Shown piece after piece: positions 17,617-26,625 of a stretch of DNA of 50,366 nt. The notes under the pieces were generated by a model, which saw nothing but the letters and a program-made list of their open reading frames with translations, searched no databases and was not told the DNA's origin. The position numbers were made by a program, and so were the translations under genes. Source of the stretch: Pseudomonas sp. (lineage in GTDB: Bacteria > Pseudomonadota > Gammaproteobacteria > Pseudomonadales > Pseudomonadaceae); NCBI GenBank assembly GCA_030699825.1, contig JAUYKV010000025.1, positions 1-50,366 on the forward strand, in the 5' to 3' direction. Position 1 is the first letter of the stretch. Each line of letters opens with the position of its first letter.

Positions 17617-19013
17617 AGAGCGATCTCCATGGGGCGGGTTGAACCAGGCAGCGCCTGGACGGACTCGGTGTTAAACAGCAGCTGAAATAGAGTGGCGCAG
17701 TCGGTGCTGGCGGGCAGTTCGGCAACGGCCTGCTCGATGGCCTGACGTCGCTCGGCATCAAGGCTGACACCGGCCAGCAGGTGAAACTTGGCGCTGAATT
17801 CGGCCTGGGTCATGGCCGTGGCCGGGTCGCCCTTGGCTGCGGTGACCGGGCTGGTGAAGCCCTGGCCATCCTTGAGCGACACCGAGACCCGCGAGAGGAT
17901 TTCATTGGGGAAGCGCGCCGACAGGTCGTCGGCCTCGACGATCTCGATGCGCCCGCTGACCGCGAGGATGTCGGCGGCGTGGATCGCCTCGCCGGTCACC
18001 TCCAGCGGGCCGACCTGGCCGCGGGCCACCAAGGCCGCCAGGGGGAAGGCCGCCAGGGGGAAGGCCAGGGCGTACTGGGCCTCGTCGGCGTTGGCAGGGG
18101 TGTGGCCCTGCAGGCGCATGGACTCGTGGAAGGTCTCGACCTCAATGCGCTCGATGGCCTCGCCGGTGATCTGCGGGTTCTCGGCCAGCAGCGCACTCAT
18201 CGCGGTCAACGCCGGCTGCGCCCAGCGGCACACCGGCCAGGGCTTGAAGTACTGGGCGTCGATCTCCCAGCGCTGACCGAGGTCGTGCCACTGGGCGGCC
18301 ACGGCCGTGGTCTCCACGGTTTCGGCCGGCGCGCCCGTGACCCCCGCCTGGGCCAGCAACAAGGCATTCAGTCCGGCATAGGCGCCAGCGCCGTGGGCGT
18401 CGCGCAGCATCGAAGGGTGATCGACCAGGCGCATCATTGGGCAGCGCGGGCCGAAGTATTCGGCGATACCCAGGGCATGACGGAAGGTCTGCTCGTCCAA
18501 ATCAAGCAAGCGGGCGCCCGCGCAGACCACGCCGAGCCCGGAGAAGGCGCCGGATGCATGGTATTCAGGCGCGGTGGCCATCAGCGCGACGCCCGCACGC
18601 AGCGCCGTTTCATAGCCGATACAGAGCGCGCTGAGCAGCTCATCGCCGCTGATGCTGCGGCCCTGCTCGCGGCAGGCATCGACCAGCGCCAGCAGCGCCG
18701 GCACCACGCTGGCACCGGCATGACCCTTGGAGGTGAAGTGACCTTCGTGGGCATCCAGGCTGTCGACGCTGAAACCGCCGGCCCAGGCCGCGCCCAGCGG
18801 GTGCACCGCGCGCCCGTCGAACAACAGGCGGCTGGCCAGGGCGCCAGCCGGGTAATGGCTGACGGCATAGCGCTTGAGGGCCTGGCTGGTCTGGTTGTCG
18901 CGGGCGCCGGCGGCGACCCCGAGGATGTCCAGCAAACAGGTCTGCAGCAGCTCGCGGGTGTGTTGCGGCGCCTGGCTGAAAGTGAAATCACGGACGAACG
19001 AATAGAGCGACAT
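17613..19013 (-). CDS. MmgE/PrpD family protein
   Basis: A 466-residue member of the family that holds 2-methylcitrate dehydratase, cis-aconitate decarboxylase and iminodisuccinate epimerase. The N-terminal helical domain has LLDILGVAAGARDN and DSLDAHEGHFTSKGHAGASV; the second domain has KPWPVCRWAQPALTAM. The pathway step is unknown: a dehydration/hydration or epimerisation is expected. It begins the PrpD-SDR-SDR operon with a GGAG site. A perfect 15-bp tandem duplication at 18031-18060 gives AFPLA twice in frame, a likely recent slippage event. Confidence 0.85.
   Translation of the reverse strand: MSLYSFVRDFTFSQAPQHTRELLQTCLLDILGVAAGARDNQTSQALKRYAVSHYPAGALASRLLFDGRAVHPLGAAWAGGFSVDSLDAHEGHFTSKGHAGASVVPALLALVDACREQGRSISGDELLSALCIGYETALRAGVALMATAPEYHASGAFSGLGVVCAGARLLDLDEQTFRHALGIAEYFGPRCPMMRLVDHPSMLRDAHGAGAYAGLNALLLAQAGVTGAPAETVETTAVAAQWHDLGQRWEIDAQYFKPWPVCRWAQPALTAMSALLAENPQITGEAIERIEVETFHESMRLQGHTPANADEAQYALAFPLAAFPLAALVARGQVGPLEVTGEAIHAADILAVSGRIEIVEADDLSARFPNEILSRVSVSLKDGQGFTSPVTAAKGDPATAMTQAEFSAKFHLLAGVSLDAERRQAIEQAVAELPASTDCATLFQLLFNTESVQALPGSTRPMEIAL
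18031..18066. repeat. 15-bp tandem duplication inside the PrpD-family gene
   Basis: AAGGCCGCCAGGGGG occurs twice head to tail at 18031-18045 and 18046-18060, followed by a partial third unit. Fifteen bases keep the frame and repeat five residues. Confidence 0.9.
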
Positions 19014-19049
19014 GCGGTAACTCCACAGACGACACTCAAGAGAATTCTG

Positions 19050-19076
19050 AAAAAAAGTGCCCTGGAACGGGCACCT
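19050..19076 (-). terminator. Terminator downstream of the proX-like gene
   Basis: On the minus strand, arms GTGCCC and GGGCAC are followed by a run of seven T (A's at 19050-19056). It lies between the transporter and the PrpD operon, which suggests separate or attenuated transcription of the two. Confidence 0.8.
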
Positions 19077-19102
19077 TAAGTACGACTAGGTGATGGCTAA
19101 GC

Positions 19103-20128
19103 TTATTTAGCGGCGGCGCGGGAAGCGGCGATCCAGGTATCGAACTGCTCGCGGTGCGCTGCGACCCACTCGGCGGCATGCCGACGGATGTCCTTGGCGC
19201 TGTTCTCGCCATCTTGCATCTTCAGGTTCTGCGCGCTCTCGTCGTCGGTGGTGATCTGCACCAGAGAGAGAAACTTCAGCGCTGCCGGATTCTCTTCGGC
19301 AAACTCCTTGTTCAGCACGGCCTTGACCTCATCCACGGCGAAACCGAGGTTCTTGCCGTTGAAGCTGGTATTGACGTCGTTGTTGCCGTCCGGCAGGTCG
19401 GTGTGTGGCACTTCCAGCCAGACCACGTCCTGGCCCTCGACCAGCACACCGGCGATCCACTGCGGTACCCAGGTGTAGTAGAGAATCGACTCGCCTTGTT
19501 TGTAGCGCTGAATGGTGTCGGCCATCAGGGCGAAGTAGGAGCCGCGGTTATGCGTGACTGTCTTCTCCAGGCCATAAGCCTTGAGGTGGTGGTCGATCAT
19601 CAGCTCGCAGCCCCAGCCCGGGTTGCAGCCGGTGAGGTCGGCCTTGCCATCGCCATTGCTATCGAACAGTTTGGCGATTTCCGGCTTCTTCAGGTCGGCC
19701 ACGGACTTGATGCCATGGGCATCGGCGGTCTTCTTGTCGACCAGGTAACCCTGTAACACACCGGGAATCACGTCACCGGCCTTGACCAGCGTGTCATCGC
19801 CGCCGACCTTCTGGTAGAAGGTGTCGTGCAGCTTGTCCCACAGGTGCACGGTGAAGTCCGCATCGCCGTATGACAGCGCGACCATCATGGTGGCGTACTC
19901 GGTCTCCTTGGGTTTCTTGACCTCGTAGCCCAGCTCGCGCAGGCCGGCGATGGCCACTTCGCCGCGGAAGTGCTCTTCGGCGATCGACGGGAAGATCGGC
20001 GTCACCGACACCCCCTGCCCCGGCTGCTCGGCCGTAGCGGCCTGGCCATAGAGCGGCAGCAGGCTCAAGGAGGCGACGGCCGCGCAGTGCAGGAGTTTGC
20101 GGGTGAAGCCATGGGTATGTAAGTTCAT
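19103..20128 (-). CDS. ProX-type glycine betaine/proline betaine ABC transporter substrate-binding protein
   Basis: A 341-residue periplasmic binding protein with a signal peptide (KLLHCAAVASLSLLPLYGQA). It carries the ProX hallmark DSNGDGKADLTGCNPGWGCE and Trp residues in HLWDKLH, PGWGCE and YTWVPQW, of the type that form the aromatic cage for quaternary ammonium groups. It delivers a betaine-like solute to the ProVW pair. Of two close ATGs, 20128 has the better spacing from AAAGG. The calcium-loop-like DSNGDGKAD is shared with E. coli ProX. The ligand is probably a betaine, not necessarily glycine betaine. Confidence 0.88.
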   Translation of the reverse strand: MNLHTHGFTRKLLHCAAVASLSLLPLYGQAATAEQPGQGVSVTPIFPSIAEEHFRGEVAIAGLRELGYEVKKPKETEYATMMVALSYGDADFTVHLWDKLHDTFYQKVGGDDTLVKAGDVIPGVLQGYLVDKKTADAHGIKSVADLKKPEIAKLFDSNGDGKADLTGCNPGWGCELMIDHHLKAYGLEKTVTHNRGSYFALMADTIQRYKQGESILYYTWVPQWIAGVLVEGQDVVWLEVPHTDLPDGNNDVNTSFNGKNLGFAVDEVKAVLNKEFAEENPAALKFLSLVQITTDDESAQNLKMQDGENSAKDIRRHAAEWVAAHREQFDTWIAASRAAAK

Positions 20129-20177
20129 CGTCATCTACCTTTTGGGCTTTGTTGTTAGTCGGGTATTTCGATTCAAT

Positions 20178-21128
20178 TCAGGCCTCAGCCTTGACGCTCG
20201 CCGGACGCTGGCCCAGCAGACGCAGCACCAGGCCGACGGGGCCGCTGTGGTACCAGCGCAGACTGGGGTCGGCGTTGCCGAGTTCGCCCATGGCCTGGGT
20301 CAGGCGATCGAGGAAAATCGCCAACAACACCAGACCGACGCCGCCGACCGTGGCCAGGCCCATGTCCAGGCGGCCGATGCCGCGCAGGACCATCTGGCCG
20401 AGGCCGCCGACCGAGATCATCGAGGCGATCACCACCATCGACAGCGAGAGCATCAGGGTCTGGTTGACGCCGGCCATGATGGTCGGCGCGGCCAGCGGTA
20501 GCTGCACGCGCTTGAGCATTTGCCACGGCGTGCAGCCGAAAGCGCGCGCCGCTTCGATCTTGTCTTCAGGCACCTGACGGATGCCCAGGTTGGTCAGGCG
20601 CACCAGCGGCGGTACGGCGAAGACGATGGTCACCAGCACGCCAGGGACGTTGCCGATGCCGAACAGCATCACCACCGGCACCAGATAAACGAACGCAGGC
20701 AGGGTCTGCATGGCATCCAGAACCGGCCGCACGATCTTCTCCAGGCGGTCGCTGCGCGCCGATAGAATGCCCAGCGGCACACCGATCAACGCGCAGAAAA
20801 ACACCGAGGTAAGCACCAGCGCCAGGGTGGTCATGGACTCCGACCAGACCCCGATCAACCCCAGCAGGGTCAGGGTAATGGCACACAACCAGCCCATGCG
20901 TGCACCGGCCACCTGCCAGCCAAGCAACGAGGACAAGAGGATGCCGATCGATGGCGGAATGCTCTGCAGGATGAACTCGAAGCCGTTGAGCACCTGATCG
21001 ATCGGCCAGCGGATGGCGCGGAAGAACTCACGAAAATTCTGCACCAGGTAATTCAAGGTGCTTTCCACCCAGACGCCCAGGGGAATGGTCAAGGTCTGGA
21101 AGGGGTCGAGAAAACTGAACTCTGACAT
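20178..21128 (-). CDS. ProW-type betaine ABC transporter permease
   Basis: A 316-residue inner-membrane protein with several hydrophobic helices. The binding-protein-dependent permease loop reads [20 protein letters not shown], followed by [20 protein letters not shown]. The first 60 residues are the hydrophilic extension seen in ProW. It is the second gene of the proV-proW-proX-like operon, 57 bp after the ATPase and 49 bp before the binding protein. Confidence 0.9.
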   Translation of the reverse strand: MSEFSFLDPFQTLTIPLGVWVESTLNYLVQNFREFFRAIRWPIDQVLNGFEFILQSIPPSIGILLSSLLGWQVAGARMGWLCAITLTLLGLIGVWSESMTTLALVLTSVFFCALIGVPLGILSARSDRLEKIVRPVLDAMQTLPAFVYLVPVVMLFGIGNVPGVLVTIVFAVPPLVRLTNLGIRQVPEDKIEAARAFGCTPWQMLKRVQLPLAAPTIMAGVNQTLMLSLSMVVIASMISVGGLGQMVLRGIGRLDMGLATVGGVGLVLLAIFLDRLTQAMGELGNADPSLRWYHSGPVGLVLRLLGQRPASVKAEA

Positions 21129-21185
21129 ATGGGTACCTACTCTGCGATTCTGCTCGGTGGAATCCTGCTAGAACTGCTTCGCCAC

Positions 21186-22361
21186 TCAGTGGCGACTCAG
21201 GGTCTGCAGCAGCAAATTCTTGGAAATAGTGCCTCTGAAGGCACCGCCATGGTCCAGAACCGGCACCGGGTAAGGTACCGACGCCACCACATTGAGCACC
21301 TCGTGCAGCGGCGTATCGATGTAGATCGGTTGATGCTTGTCCAGCCTGAACTGCTCCAGCCGCTGCATCTCGACGCTGTTGCCGTTCAGGGCGTCGGGCT
21401 CGACCACACCCAGCAACTGGTCACGCTCGTCGATCAGGTAGCCGAAGGGAACCCCCGCTTGGAAGCCCGGTGCATGGCCATTGACCCTACTCACAGTCGC
21501 GGGATCCATCACGGCGACATCGCCGGCCAGAAGCACCCGGGAGCTGTCGAAGCCGTGGAAGAAGTTCTCGACATACTCGTTGGCGGGATTGCACAGCAGT
21601 TCCTGAGGGGTGCCGATCTGCACCACCCGGCCGCCTTCCATGATCGCGATGCGATGACCGATGCGGATCGCCTCTTCGATGTCATGGGAGATGAAAATGA
21701 TGGTGCGCTGCTGCTCGGCCTGCAGGCGGATCAACTCGCCCTGCATCTCGCTGCGGATCAACGGATCGAGCGCGGAGAAGGCCTCGTCCATCAGCAGGAT
21801 GGTCGGGTCATTGGTCAGCGCCCGGGCCAAGCCGACACGCTGCTGCATGCCGCCGGACAACTGGTGCGGATAGCTGTTCTCCTGACCGGCCAGGCCGACC
21901 TGACGCAGCGCCTCGATCGCTCGGGTCCTGCGCTCCTGCTCGCTGACCCCGGAAATCTCCAGACCGAACGCAGCGTTCTCCAGTACGCTCATGTGCGGCA
22001 TCAGGGCGAAGGACTGGAACACCATGCCCATCTCCTTGCGCCGCACCTCGAGCAGTTCCTTGTCGGACAGCCCGGTGATTTCCCGGCCGTTGAGGTGAAT
22101 GCTGCCGGAGGTGGGTTCGATCAGGCGATTGAACAGGCGCACCATGGTCGACTTGCCGGAACCGGACAGACCCATGATGACGAAGATTTCGCCACGCTTG
22201 ACCGAAAAGCTGGCGTCGAACACACCGACAACCTGGCCGGTCTTCTCAAATATCTCGTTCTTGTCGGCGCCGTTGCGCAACATATCCATGGCAACTTGCG
22301 GCTGTGCGCCGAACACCTTGAATACATTTTTGACGGAAAGTATCTCGTCAGCTTGGGTCAT
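21186..22361 (-). CDS. ProV-type betaine ABC transporter ATP-binding protein
   Basis: A 391-residue ATPase with Walker A GLSGSGKS (residues 64-71), signature LSGGMQQR, Walker B ILLMDEAFSALD and the H-loop ISHDIEEA. A C-terminal tandem CBS region (from about residue 275) follows, as in ProV/OpuAA, where it senses ionic strength or osmolarity. First gene of the operon, with AAGAAGAGGG before the ATG. In a catabolic locus the transporter probably serves nutrient uptake, not osmoprotection alone. Confidence 0.92.
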   Translation of the reverse strand: MTQADEILSVKNVFKVFGAQPQVAMDMLRNGADKNEIFEKTGQVVGVFDASFSVKRGEIFVIMGLSGSGKSTMVRLFNRLIEPTSGSIHLNGREITGLSDKELLEVRRKEMGMVFQSFALMPHMSVLENAAFGLEISGVSEQERRTRAIEALRQVGLAGQENSYPHQLSGGMQQRVGLARALTNDPTILLMDEAFSALDPLIRSEMQGELIRLQAEQQRTIIFISHDIEEAIRIGHRIAIMEGGRVVQIGTPQELLCNPANEYVENFFHGFDSSRVLLAGDVAVMDPATVSRVNGHAPGFQAGVPFGYLIDERDQLLGVVEPDALNGNSVEMQRLEQFRLDKHQPIYIDTPLHEVLNVVASVPYPVPVLDHGGAFRGTISKNLLLQTLSRH

Positions 22362-22741
22362 TGCGCCCTCTTCTTGTAGGTATATAAGCCGTCATCTTGG
22401 TGGCGCCGTTAGGCGCTTTATCCGGGCCGAACAAATCCCGCCAGCGCTTGATTTGTAACAAGTTGCCGCTGGCCATTAATTGCCTGGATCACCGCGAATA
22501 TGCCCCTTGGCGACTGCCTGCAAGCCTTCGCCGGGTGAGTTCAAATTAGAGACTGGGGGACTGAGCGTCCAACGACATTTGTTCGGCCAAAACAATAACC
22601 TGATGTTATTGATTAAGCGCAGAGTCACTGGCGATATCGGGGCCTATCCGCGGCAAACAAGGCTTACCGTGGGGCAAACGGGCAAGCGAGCAGCCTGCTC
22701 AGCGCTCAGCTGACAGGCTGAGCAAGCGGCTAACCGACGAA
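22362..22741. other. Upstream region of the proV-like operon
   Basis: No gene seen. It should contain the promoter of the transporter operon (TTATAT on the minus strand about 25 bases before the proV start is a possible -10). It also has an imperfect hairpin CAGCCTG...CAGGCTG near 22692-22724, without a T run, that may be the end of the proV-side leader or of upstream readthrough from the ProC-like gene. Confidence 0.5.
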
Positions 22742-23560
22742 TTAACCCTTGGGCTGCGAATAACTGGCCTTCATACGCTGCGCAGCGGCCTCTGCCGCAT
22801 CCAAACCGGCGGCGATAGCCGCCTTGAATCCCGCATCGATCATTGCCTGCAAACCGGCCGCCGTGGTGCCGCGGTAGTCGAGCATGGCCTGGACCATGTC
22901 CGCAGGCGGCATGCCATTGCGACCGAGCAGCTGGCTCGCTTCCACCACCACGCCACGCACCGCGCGCTCGGCGACTTGGCGCGGCAACCCCCTGGCCAGT
23001 GCATGGGCCAGCAGCGCCTCGGCCAGCAGCGCCGGATAGGCCGCGCCCGAGCCGACCAGGCCGGTCAGGTAGTCCAGATCGGCCTCGCTGGCCACCTCGT
23101 CGGTGCTGCCGCAACTCTCGAACATCGCCTGGGTGAAGGCCCTGTCGGCAGCCGTGACCTGCTCGGTGGCGAACCAGGGCGTGTAGCACTGGCCGATCTC
23201 GGCCGCCGCATTGGGCATGGCGCGAATGACCCGCCGGCTGCCGCTGCGCTTGAGCAGGGTGGCCAGCGAGACGCCGGCCATGAAGGAGATCACCAGTTTG
23301 TCTGCCGCCTCGATCTCGACCGCGGCGAACTGCTCAGGACGCACCGACAGCACAATGATGTCGGCCCGCTGCGCCAGCTGACGGTTATCCGTGGCCAGCT
23401 GCACCTCGGGCCAAGCGTCGAAGCCCGCGACCTGTCCGCTACGGCTGGAGATAATCAAACCGGTCGGCGCCAGCACGCCCTTCTCGAGCATGGCAGCGCC
23501 GATCGAACGACCCAGCCAGCCGCCACCGCCGATGATGCCGACCGTCAGTTCACTGAACAT
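22742..23560 (-). CDS. Pyrroline-5-carboxylate reductase family protein (ProC-like)
   Basis: A 272-residue NAD(P)-dependent imine reductase with a Rossmann start VGIIGGGGWLGRSIGAAMLE, an IIVLSVRPEQF segment, FMAGVS, RAMPN and the C-terminal signature region VGSGAAYPALLAEAL with LDYRGTTAAGL. The family interconverts cyclic imines such as pyrroline-5-carboxylate with proline. GAGAGGT sets the start at 23560. It is 11 bases from the tetR gene and so probably co-transcribed with it. Being inside a betaine locus, it is more likely a dedicated reductase for a pathway imine than the housekeeping ProC; that is inference. Confidence 0.82.
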   Translation of the reverse strand: MFSELTVGIIGGGGWLGRSIGAAMLEKGVLAPTGLIISSRSGQVAGFDAWPEVQLATDNRQLAQRADIIVLSVRPEQFAAVEIEAADKLVISFMAGVSLATLLKRSGSRRVIRAMPNAAAEIGQCYTPWFATEQVTAADRAFTQAMFESCGSTDEVASEADLDYLTGLVGSGAAYPALLAEALLAHALARGLPRQVAERAVRGVVVEASQLLGRNGMPPADMVQAMLDYRGTTAAGLQAMIDAGFKAAIAAGLDAAEAAAQRMKASYSQPKG

Positions 23561-23571
23561 GCGCGTACCTC

Positions 23572-24246
23572 TCAGGCTGATTCGCTGGGGCCGATCGAGA
23601 CCAGCACCGGCTCGGCCACGGCGCAACCGTGGCGGGCGTAGAAACGCTGCAGCTCTCGGGCTTGAGGGACCTGCCCGGTGAAAACTTTCACGTACTCGGG
23701 TATGCGCTGCATACGCACCAGCAGGTCCTCGCGGCTGTTCATGCTGATATAGCCGATCTGGGTCAGGTACATGGACCGGGCCCGCACATCGGCGGGCAAG
23801 GCCTCGTAGCCGAAGCGCACGAACATGCCGGCCAATGCCGCCAGCCGCGCCTTGTCGGCGATCTCGACCTGGGCGGCCACCCTGGGCTCCTGCAGCGCCC
23901 AGCTGCGCACCGCGAACTCGAACTGGGAATCGAACAGCGCCGGGTTCAGCCAGCAGTCGAAGACATTCAGCACCGCCTCGACAATGCTCTCGGCATAGTC
24001 CTCGGCACGGCCGACCAGGCTGTCGGTGTTTTTCACCCGCCAGCGCTCGAGCAACGCCGCCAACAGTTCCTCGCGGTCCTTGAAAAACCAGTAGAAGCTG
24101 GTTCTCGAGAGGTTCAGTTTCTTTGCCAGCGGCAGGATACGCACGGCCTCGACGCCCGACTCGATCAGGCCTTCGTAGGCCGCCTCCAGCCAGCCCTCGG
24201 CCGAGCCGCGCCAGCCGCTGTCATTCGCTTTGGTAGGTTCGTTCAT
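23572..24246 (-). CDS. TetR-family regulator, divergent from the demethylase gene
   Basis: A 224-residue regulator. The helix-turn-helix region is VRILPLAKKLNLSRTSFYWF followed by FKDREELLAALLERW; a helical effector domain follows. It precedes the ProC-like gene in one transcript and faces the DgcA-like gene. The 266-bp gap carries three TGTACATT sites. It probably represses both directions until a pathway metabolite binds. A GTG at 24279 would add 11 residues; neither start has a good Shine-Dalgarno. Confidence 0.82.
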   Translation of the reverse strand: MNEPTKANDSGWRGSAEGWLEAAYEGLIESGVEAVRILPLAKKLNLSRTSFYWFFKDREELLAALLERWRVKNTDSLVGRAEDYAESIVEAVLNVFDCWLNPALFDSQFEFAVRSWALQEPRVAAQVEIADKARLAALAGMFVRFGYEALPADVRARSMYLTQIGYISMNSREDLLVRMQRIPEYVKVFTGQVPQARELQRFYARHGCAVAEPVLVSIGPSESA

Positions 24247-24319
24247 GGGTCGATGGTAGCGATCAGTGCCGCGTCGCACAATGCAGAGTGTTCATCGGCG
24301 TCCATAAAAATGACAAGAC

Positions 24320-24327
24320 TGTACATT
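24320..24327 (+). promoter_or_regulatory. TGTACATT motif near the tetR promoter
   Basis: TGTACATT preceded by TGACAAGAC. The same arrangement, TGACACAAG before TGTACATT, occurs at 24452-24468. It is a candidate operator half-site for the divergent TetR protein. Confidence 0.45.
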
Positions 24328-24426
24328 CTCCAAGAGCGCTAGTACTCCTGACTACCACCCATCGCCCCAGTGAAACCAATGCACTTGCGACAAAAGCTAA
24401 CCATGCGCGACATACCGGCTTGCGAG

Positions 24427-24469
24427 TAATGTACATCCAAGTCAAATTAGTTGACACAAGTGTACATTA
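24427..24469. promoter_or_regulatory. Inverted TAATGTACA / TGTACATTA pair upstream of the demethylase gene
   Basis: Two perfect 9-bp inverted arms at 24427-24435 and 24461-24469, both preceded (on their own strand) by a CGAG sequence, lie 44-86 bp before the DgcA-like start. TTGACA at 24451-24456 sits between them and could be a -35 element. This is a candidate operator. Confidence 0.55.
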
Positions 24470-24512
24470 ATCTCGCACACAGGCTCAGGCCTGTTCCCCA
24501 GTGGAGCCGACC

Positions 24513-26561
24513 ATGTCGAACGACCCGCTTCTTCAGCCCTACCAGCTCAAGCACCTGACCCTGAGAAACCGGATCATCACCACCTCGCATGAGCCGGCCT
24601 ACCCCGAGGACGGCATGCCCAAGGCGCTCTACCGCGCCTACCATGTGGAACGGGTCAAGGCCGGCGTGGCCCTGACCATGACCGCCGGCTCGGCGGCGGT
24701 GTCGCGCGACAGCCCGCCGGTGTTCAACAACATCCTGGCCTACAAGGACGAGGTGGTCGGCTGGATGAAGGACCTCACCGATGAATGCCATGAGCACGGC
24801 GCGGCGGTGATGATTCAGCTGACCCACCTGGGCCGGCGCACCCGCTGGGACAAGGGCGACTGGCTGCCAGTGGTGTCGCCTTCGCACAACCGCGAGGCGG
24901 CCCACCGCGCCTTCCCCAAGCAGATGGAAGACTGGGACATCGAGCGCATCATCAAGGACTACGCCGACGCGGCGGAGCGCATGCAGGCGGCCGGCCTCGA
25001 CGGCATCGAACTGCAGGCCTATGGGCACCTGATGGACCAGTTCTGGTCGCCGCTGACCAATGAACTGGACGCCCCCTATGGCGGTTCGCTGGACAACCGT
25101 CTGCGCTTCACCTTCGACGTGCTCAGCGCCATTCGCCAGCGCGTCGGCAACCAGTTCATCGTCGGTGTGCGCTACACCGCAGACGAAGTGCTCAGCGGCG
25201 GCTTCAACGCCGATGAAGGTGTGGACATCTCGCGCCGGCTCAAGGCCAGCGGCATGGTCGACTTTCTCAACGTGATTCGCGGCCACATCGACACCGACGC
25301 CGGCTTGACCGACGTTATCCCGATCCAGGGCATGGCCAACTCGCCGCACCTGGATTTCGCCGGACAGATTCGCGCGGCCACTGACTTCCCGACGTTCCAC
25401 GCGGCGAAGATTCCGGACATCGCCACCGCGCGGCATGCCATCGCCTCGGGCAAGGTCGACATGATCGGCATGACCCGCGCACACATGACCGACCCGCACC
25501 TGGTGCGCAAGCTGATCGAAGGCCGCGAACAGGACATCCGTCCCTGCGTCGGCGCCAACTACTGCCTGGACCGCATCTACCAGGGCGGCGCGGCCTACTG
25601 CATCCACAACGCCGCCACCGGCCGCGAAACGACCATGCCGCACGAGATCCCCAAGGCCGCCACGCGGCGCAAGGTGGTGATCGTCGGCGCCGGCCCGGCC
25701 GGCCTGGAGGCCGCCCGGGTAGCCGGTGAGCGCGGCCACCAGGTGGTGGTGTTCGAGGCGGCCAGCCAGGCCGGCGGGCAGATCCGCCTGACCGCGCAAA
25801 GCCCGCGCCGGCGCGAGATGCTCAGCATCATCGACTGGCGCCTGGCCCAGTGCGAGGGCCTGGGCGTGACCGTCCACTACAACACCTGGGCCGAGGCCGA
25901 AACCATTCGCGCCGAGCAGGCCGACGTGGTCATCGTCGCCACCGGCGGCTACCCGAACACCGAGGTGCTGAGCGCCGGCAACGAGCTGGTGGTATCGGCC
26001 TGGGACATCATCTCCGGCGACGTCAAACCGGGCACCAATGTGCTGCTGTTCGACGACGCCGGCGACCACGCCGCCCTGCAGGCCGCCGAGTTCATTGCCC
26101 AGAGCGGCGCCAAGCTGGAAATCATGACCCCCGACCGCAGCTTCGCCCCGGAAGTCATGGCGATGAACCTGGTGCCCTACATGCGCTCGCTGCAGAAGCT
26201 CGACACCACCTTCACCGTCACCTACCGCCTCGCCTCGGTGGCCCGCGACGGTGCCGGGCTGGTGGCGCAGATCGACAGCGACTACGGCGGCGTGCGCAGC
26301 GGCGTGCGCAAGGAACGGCGAGTGGACCAGGTTGTGGTCAACCACGGCACCCGGCCCATGGACGAGCTGTACCTGGAGCTCAAGCCCTTCTCGCGCAACC
26401 TCGGCGCGGTCGAATACGCCGACCTGATCGTCGGCCAGCCACAGACTCGCGACGACAACCCCGAAGGCGAGTTCCAGCTGTTCCGCATCGGCGACGCGGT
26501 GGCCGCGCGCAACACTCACGCCGCCATCTACGACGCCCTGCGTTTGGTCAAGGATCTCTAG
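24513..26561 (+). CDS. DgcA/Stc-type flavoprotein N-demethylase (OYE-FAD fusion)
   Basis: A 682-residue protein with an N-terminal old-yellow-enzyme FMN barrel and a C-terminal NAD/FAD-binding half (VVIVGAGPAGLEAARVAG from about residue 388). It resembles dimethylglycine demethylase DgcA through its length, including RNTHAAIYDALRL at the end. The FeS region keeps Cys345, Cys351 and Cys363, not the four cysteines of dienoyl-CoA reductase; DgcA as I recall it is the same. The family demethylates dimethylglycine or N-methylproline with release of formaldehyde. A Rieske demethylase and betaine transporter nearby support a tertiary-amine substrate. GGAG precedes ATG at 24513. Confidence 0.88.
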   Translation: MSNDPLLQPYQLKHLTLRNRIITTSHEPAYPEDGMPKALYRAYHVERVKAGVALTMTAGSAAVSRDSPPVFNNILAYKDEVVGWMKDLTDECHEHGAAVMIQLTHLGRRTRWDKGDWLPVVSPSHNREAAHRAFPKQMEDWDIERIIKDYADAAERMQAAGLDGIELQAYGHLMDQFWSPLTNELDAPYGGSLDNRLRFTFDVLSAIRQRVGNQFIVGVRYTADEVLSGGFNADEGVDISRRLKASGMVDFLNVIRGHIDTDAGLTDVIPIQGMANSPHLDFAGQIRAATDFPTFHAAKIPDIATARHAIASGKVDMIGMTRAHMTDPHLVRKLIEGREQDIRPCVGANYCLDRIYQGGAAYCIHNAATGRETTMPHEIPKAATRRKVVIVGAGPAGLEAARVAGERGHQVVVFEAASQAGGQIRLTAQSPRRREMLSIIDWRLAQCEGLGVTVHYNTWAEAETIRAEQADVVIVATGGYPNTEVLSAGNELVVSAWDIISGDVKPGTNVLLFDDAGDHAALQAAEFIAQSGAKLEIMTPDRSFAPEVMAMNLVPYMRSLQKLDTTFTVTYRLASVARDGAGLVAQIDSDYGGVRSGVRKERRVDQVVVNHGTRPMDELYLELKPFSRNLGAVEYADLIVGQPQTRDDNPEGEFQLFRIGDAVAARNTHAAIYDALRLVKDL

Positions 26562-26587
26562 CCGAGGCCGGCAAAACCGTCGAGAAC

Positions 26588-26625
26588 AAGAAGGGGGCGT
26601 GCCTGCAGGCACGCCCCCTTCTTTC
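26588..26625 (+). terminator. Strong terminator after the demethylase gene
   Basis: Arms GAAGGGGGCGTGCC and GGCACGCCCCCTTC around TGCA, followed by a T-rich stretch. It is nearly symmetrical and could also stop transcription entering from the right. Confidence 0.92.

Noticed and set aside
24513..26561. 2,4-dienoyl-CoA reductase
   Set aside because: Same domain plan, but the C-terminal end and the reduced cysteine set fit the DgcA-type amine demethylases better, as does the neighbourhood.
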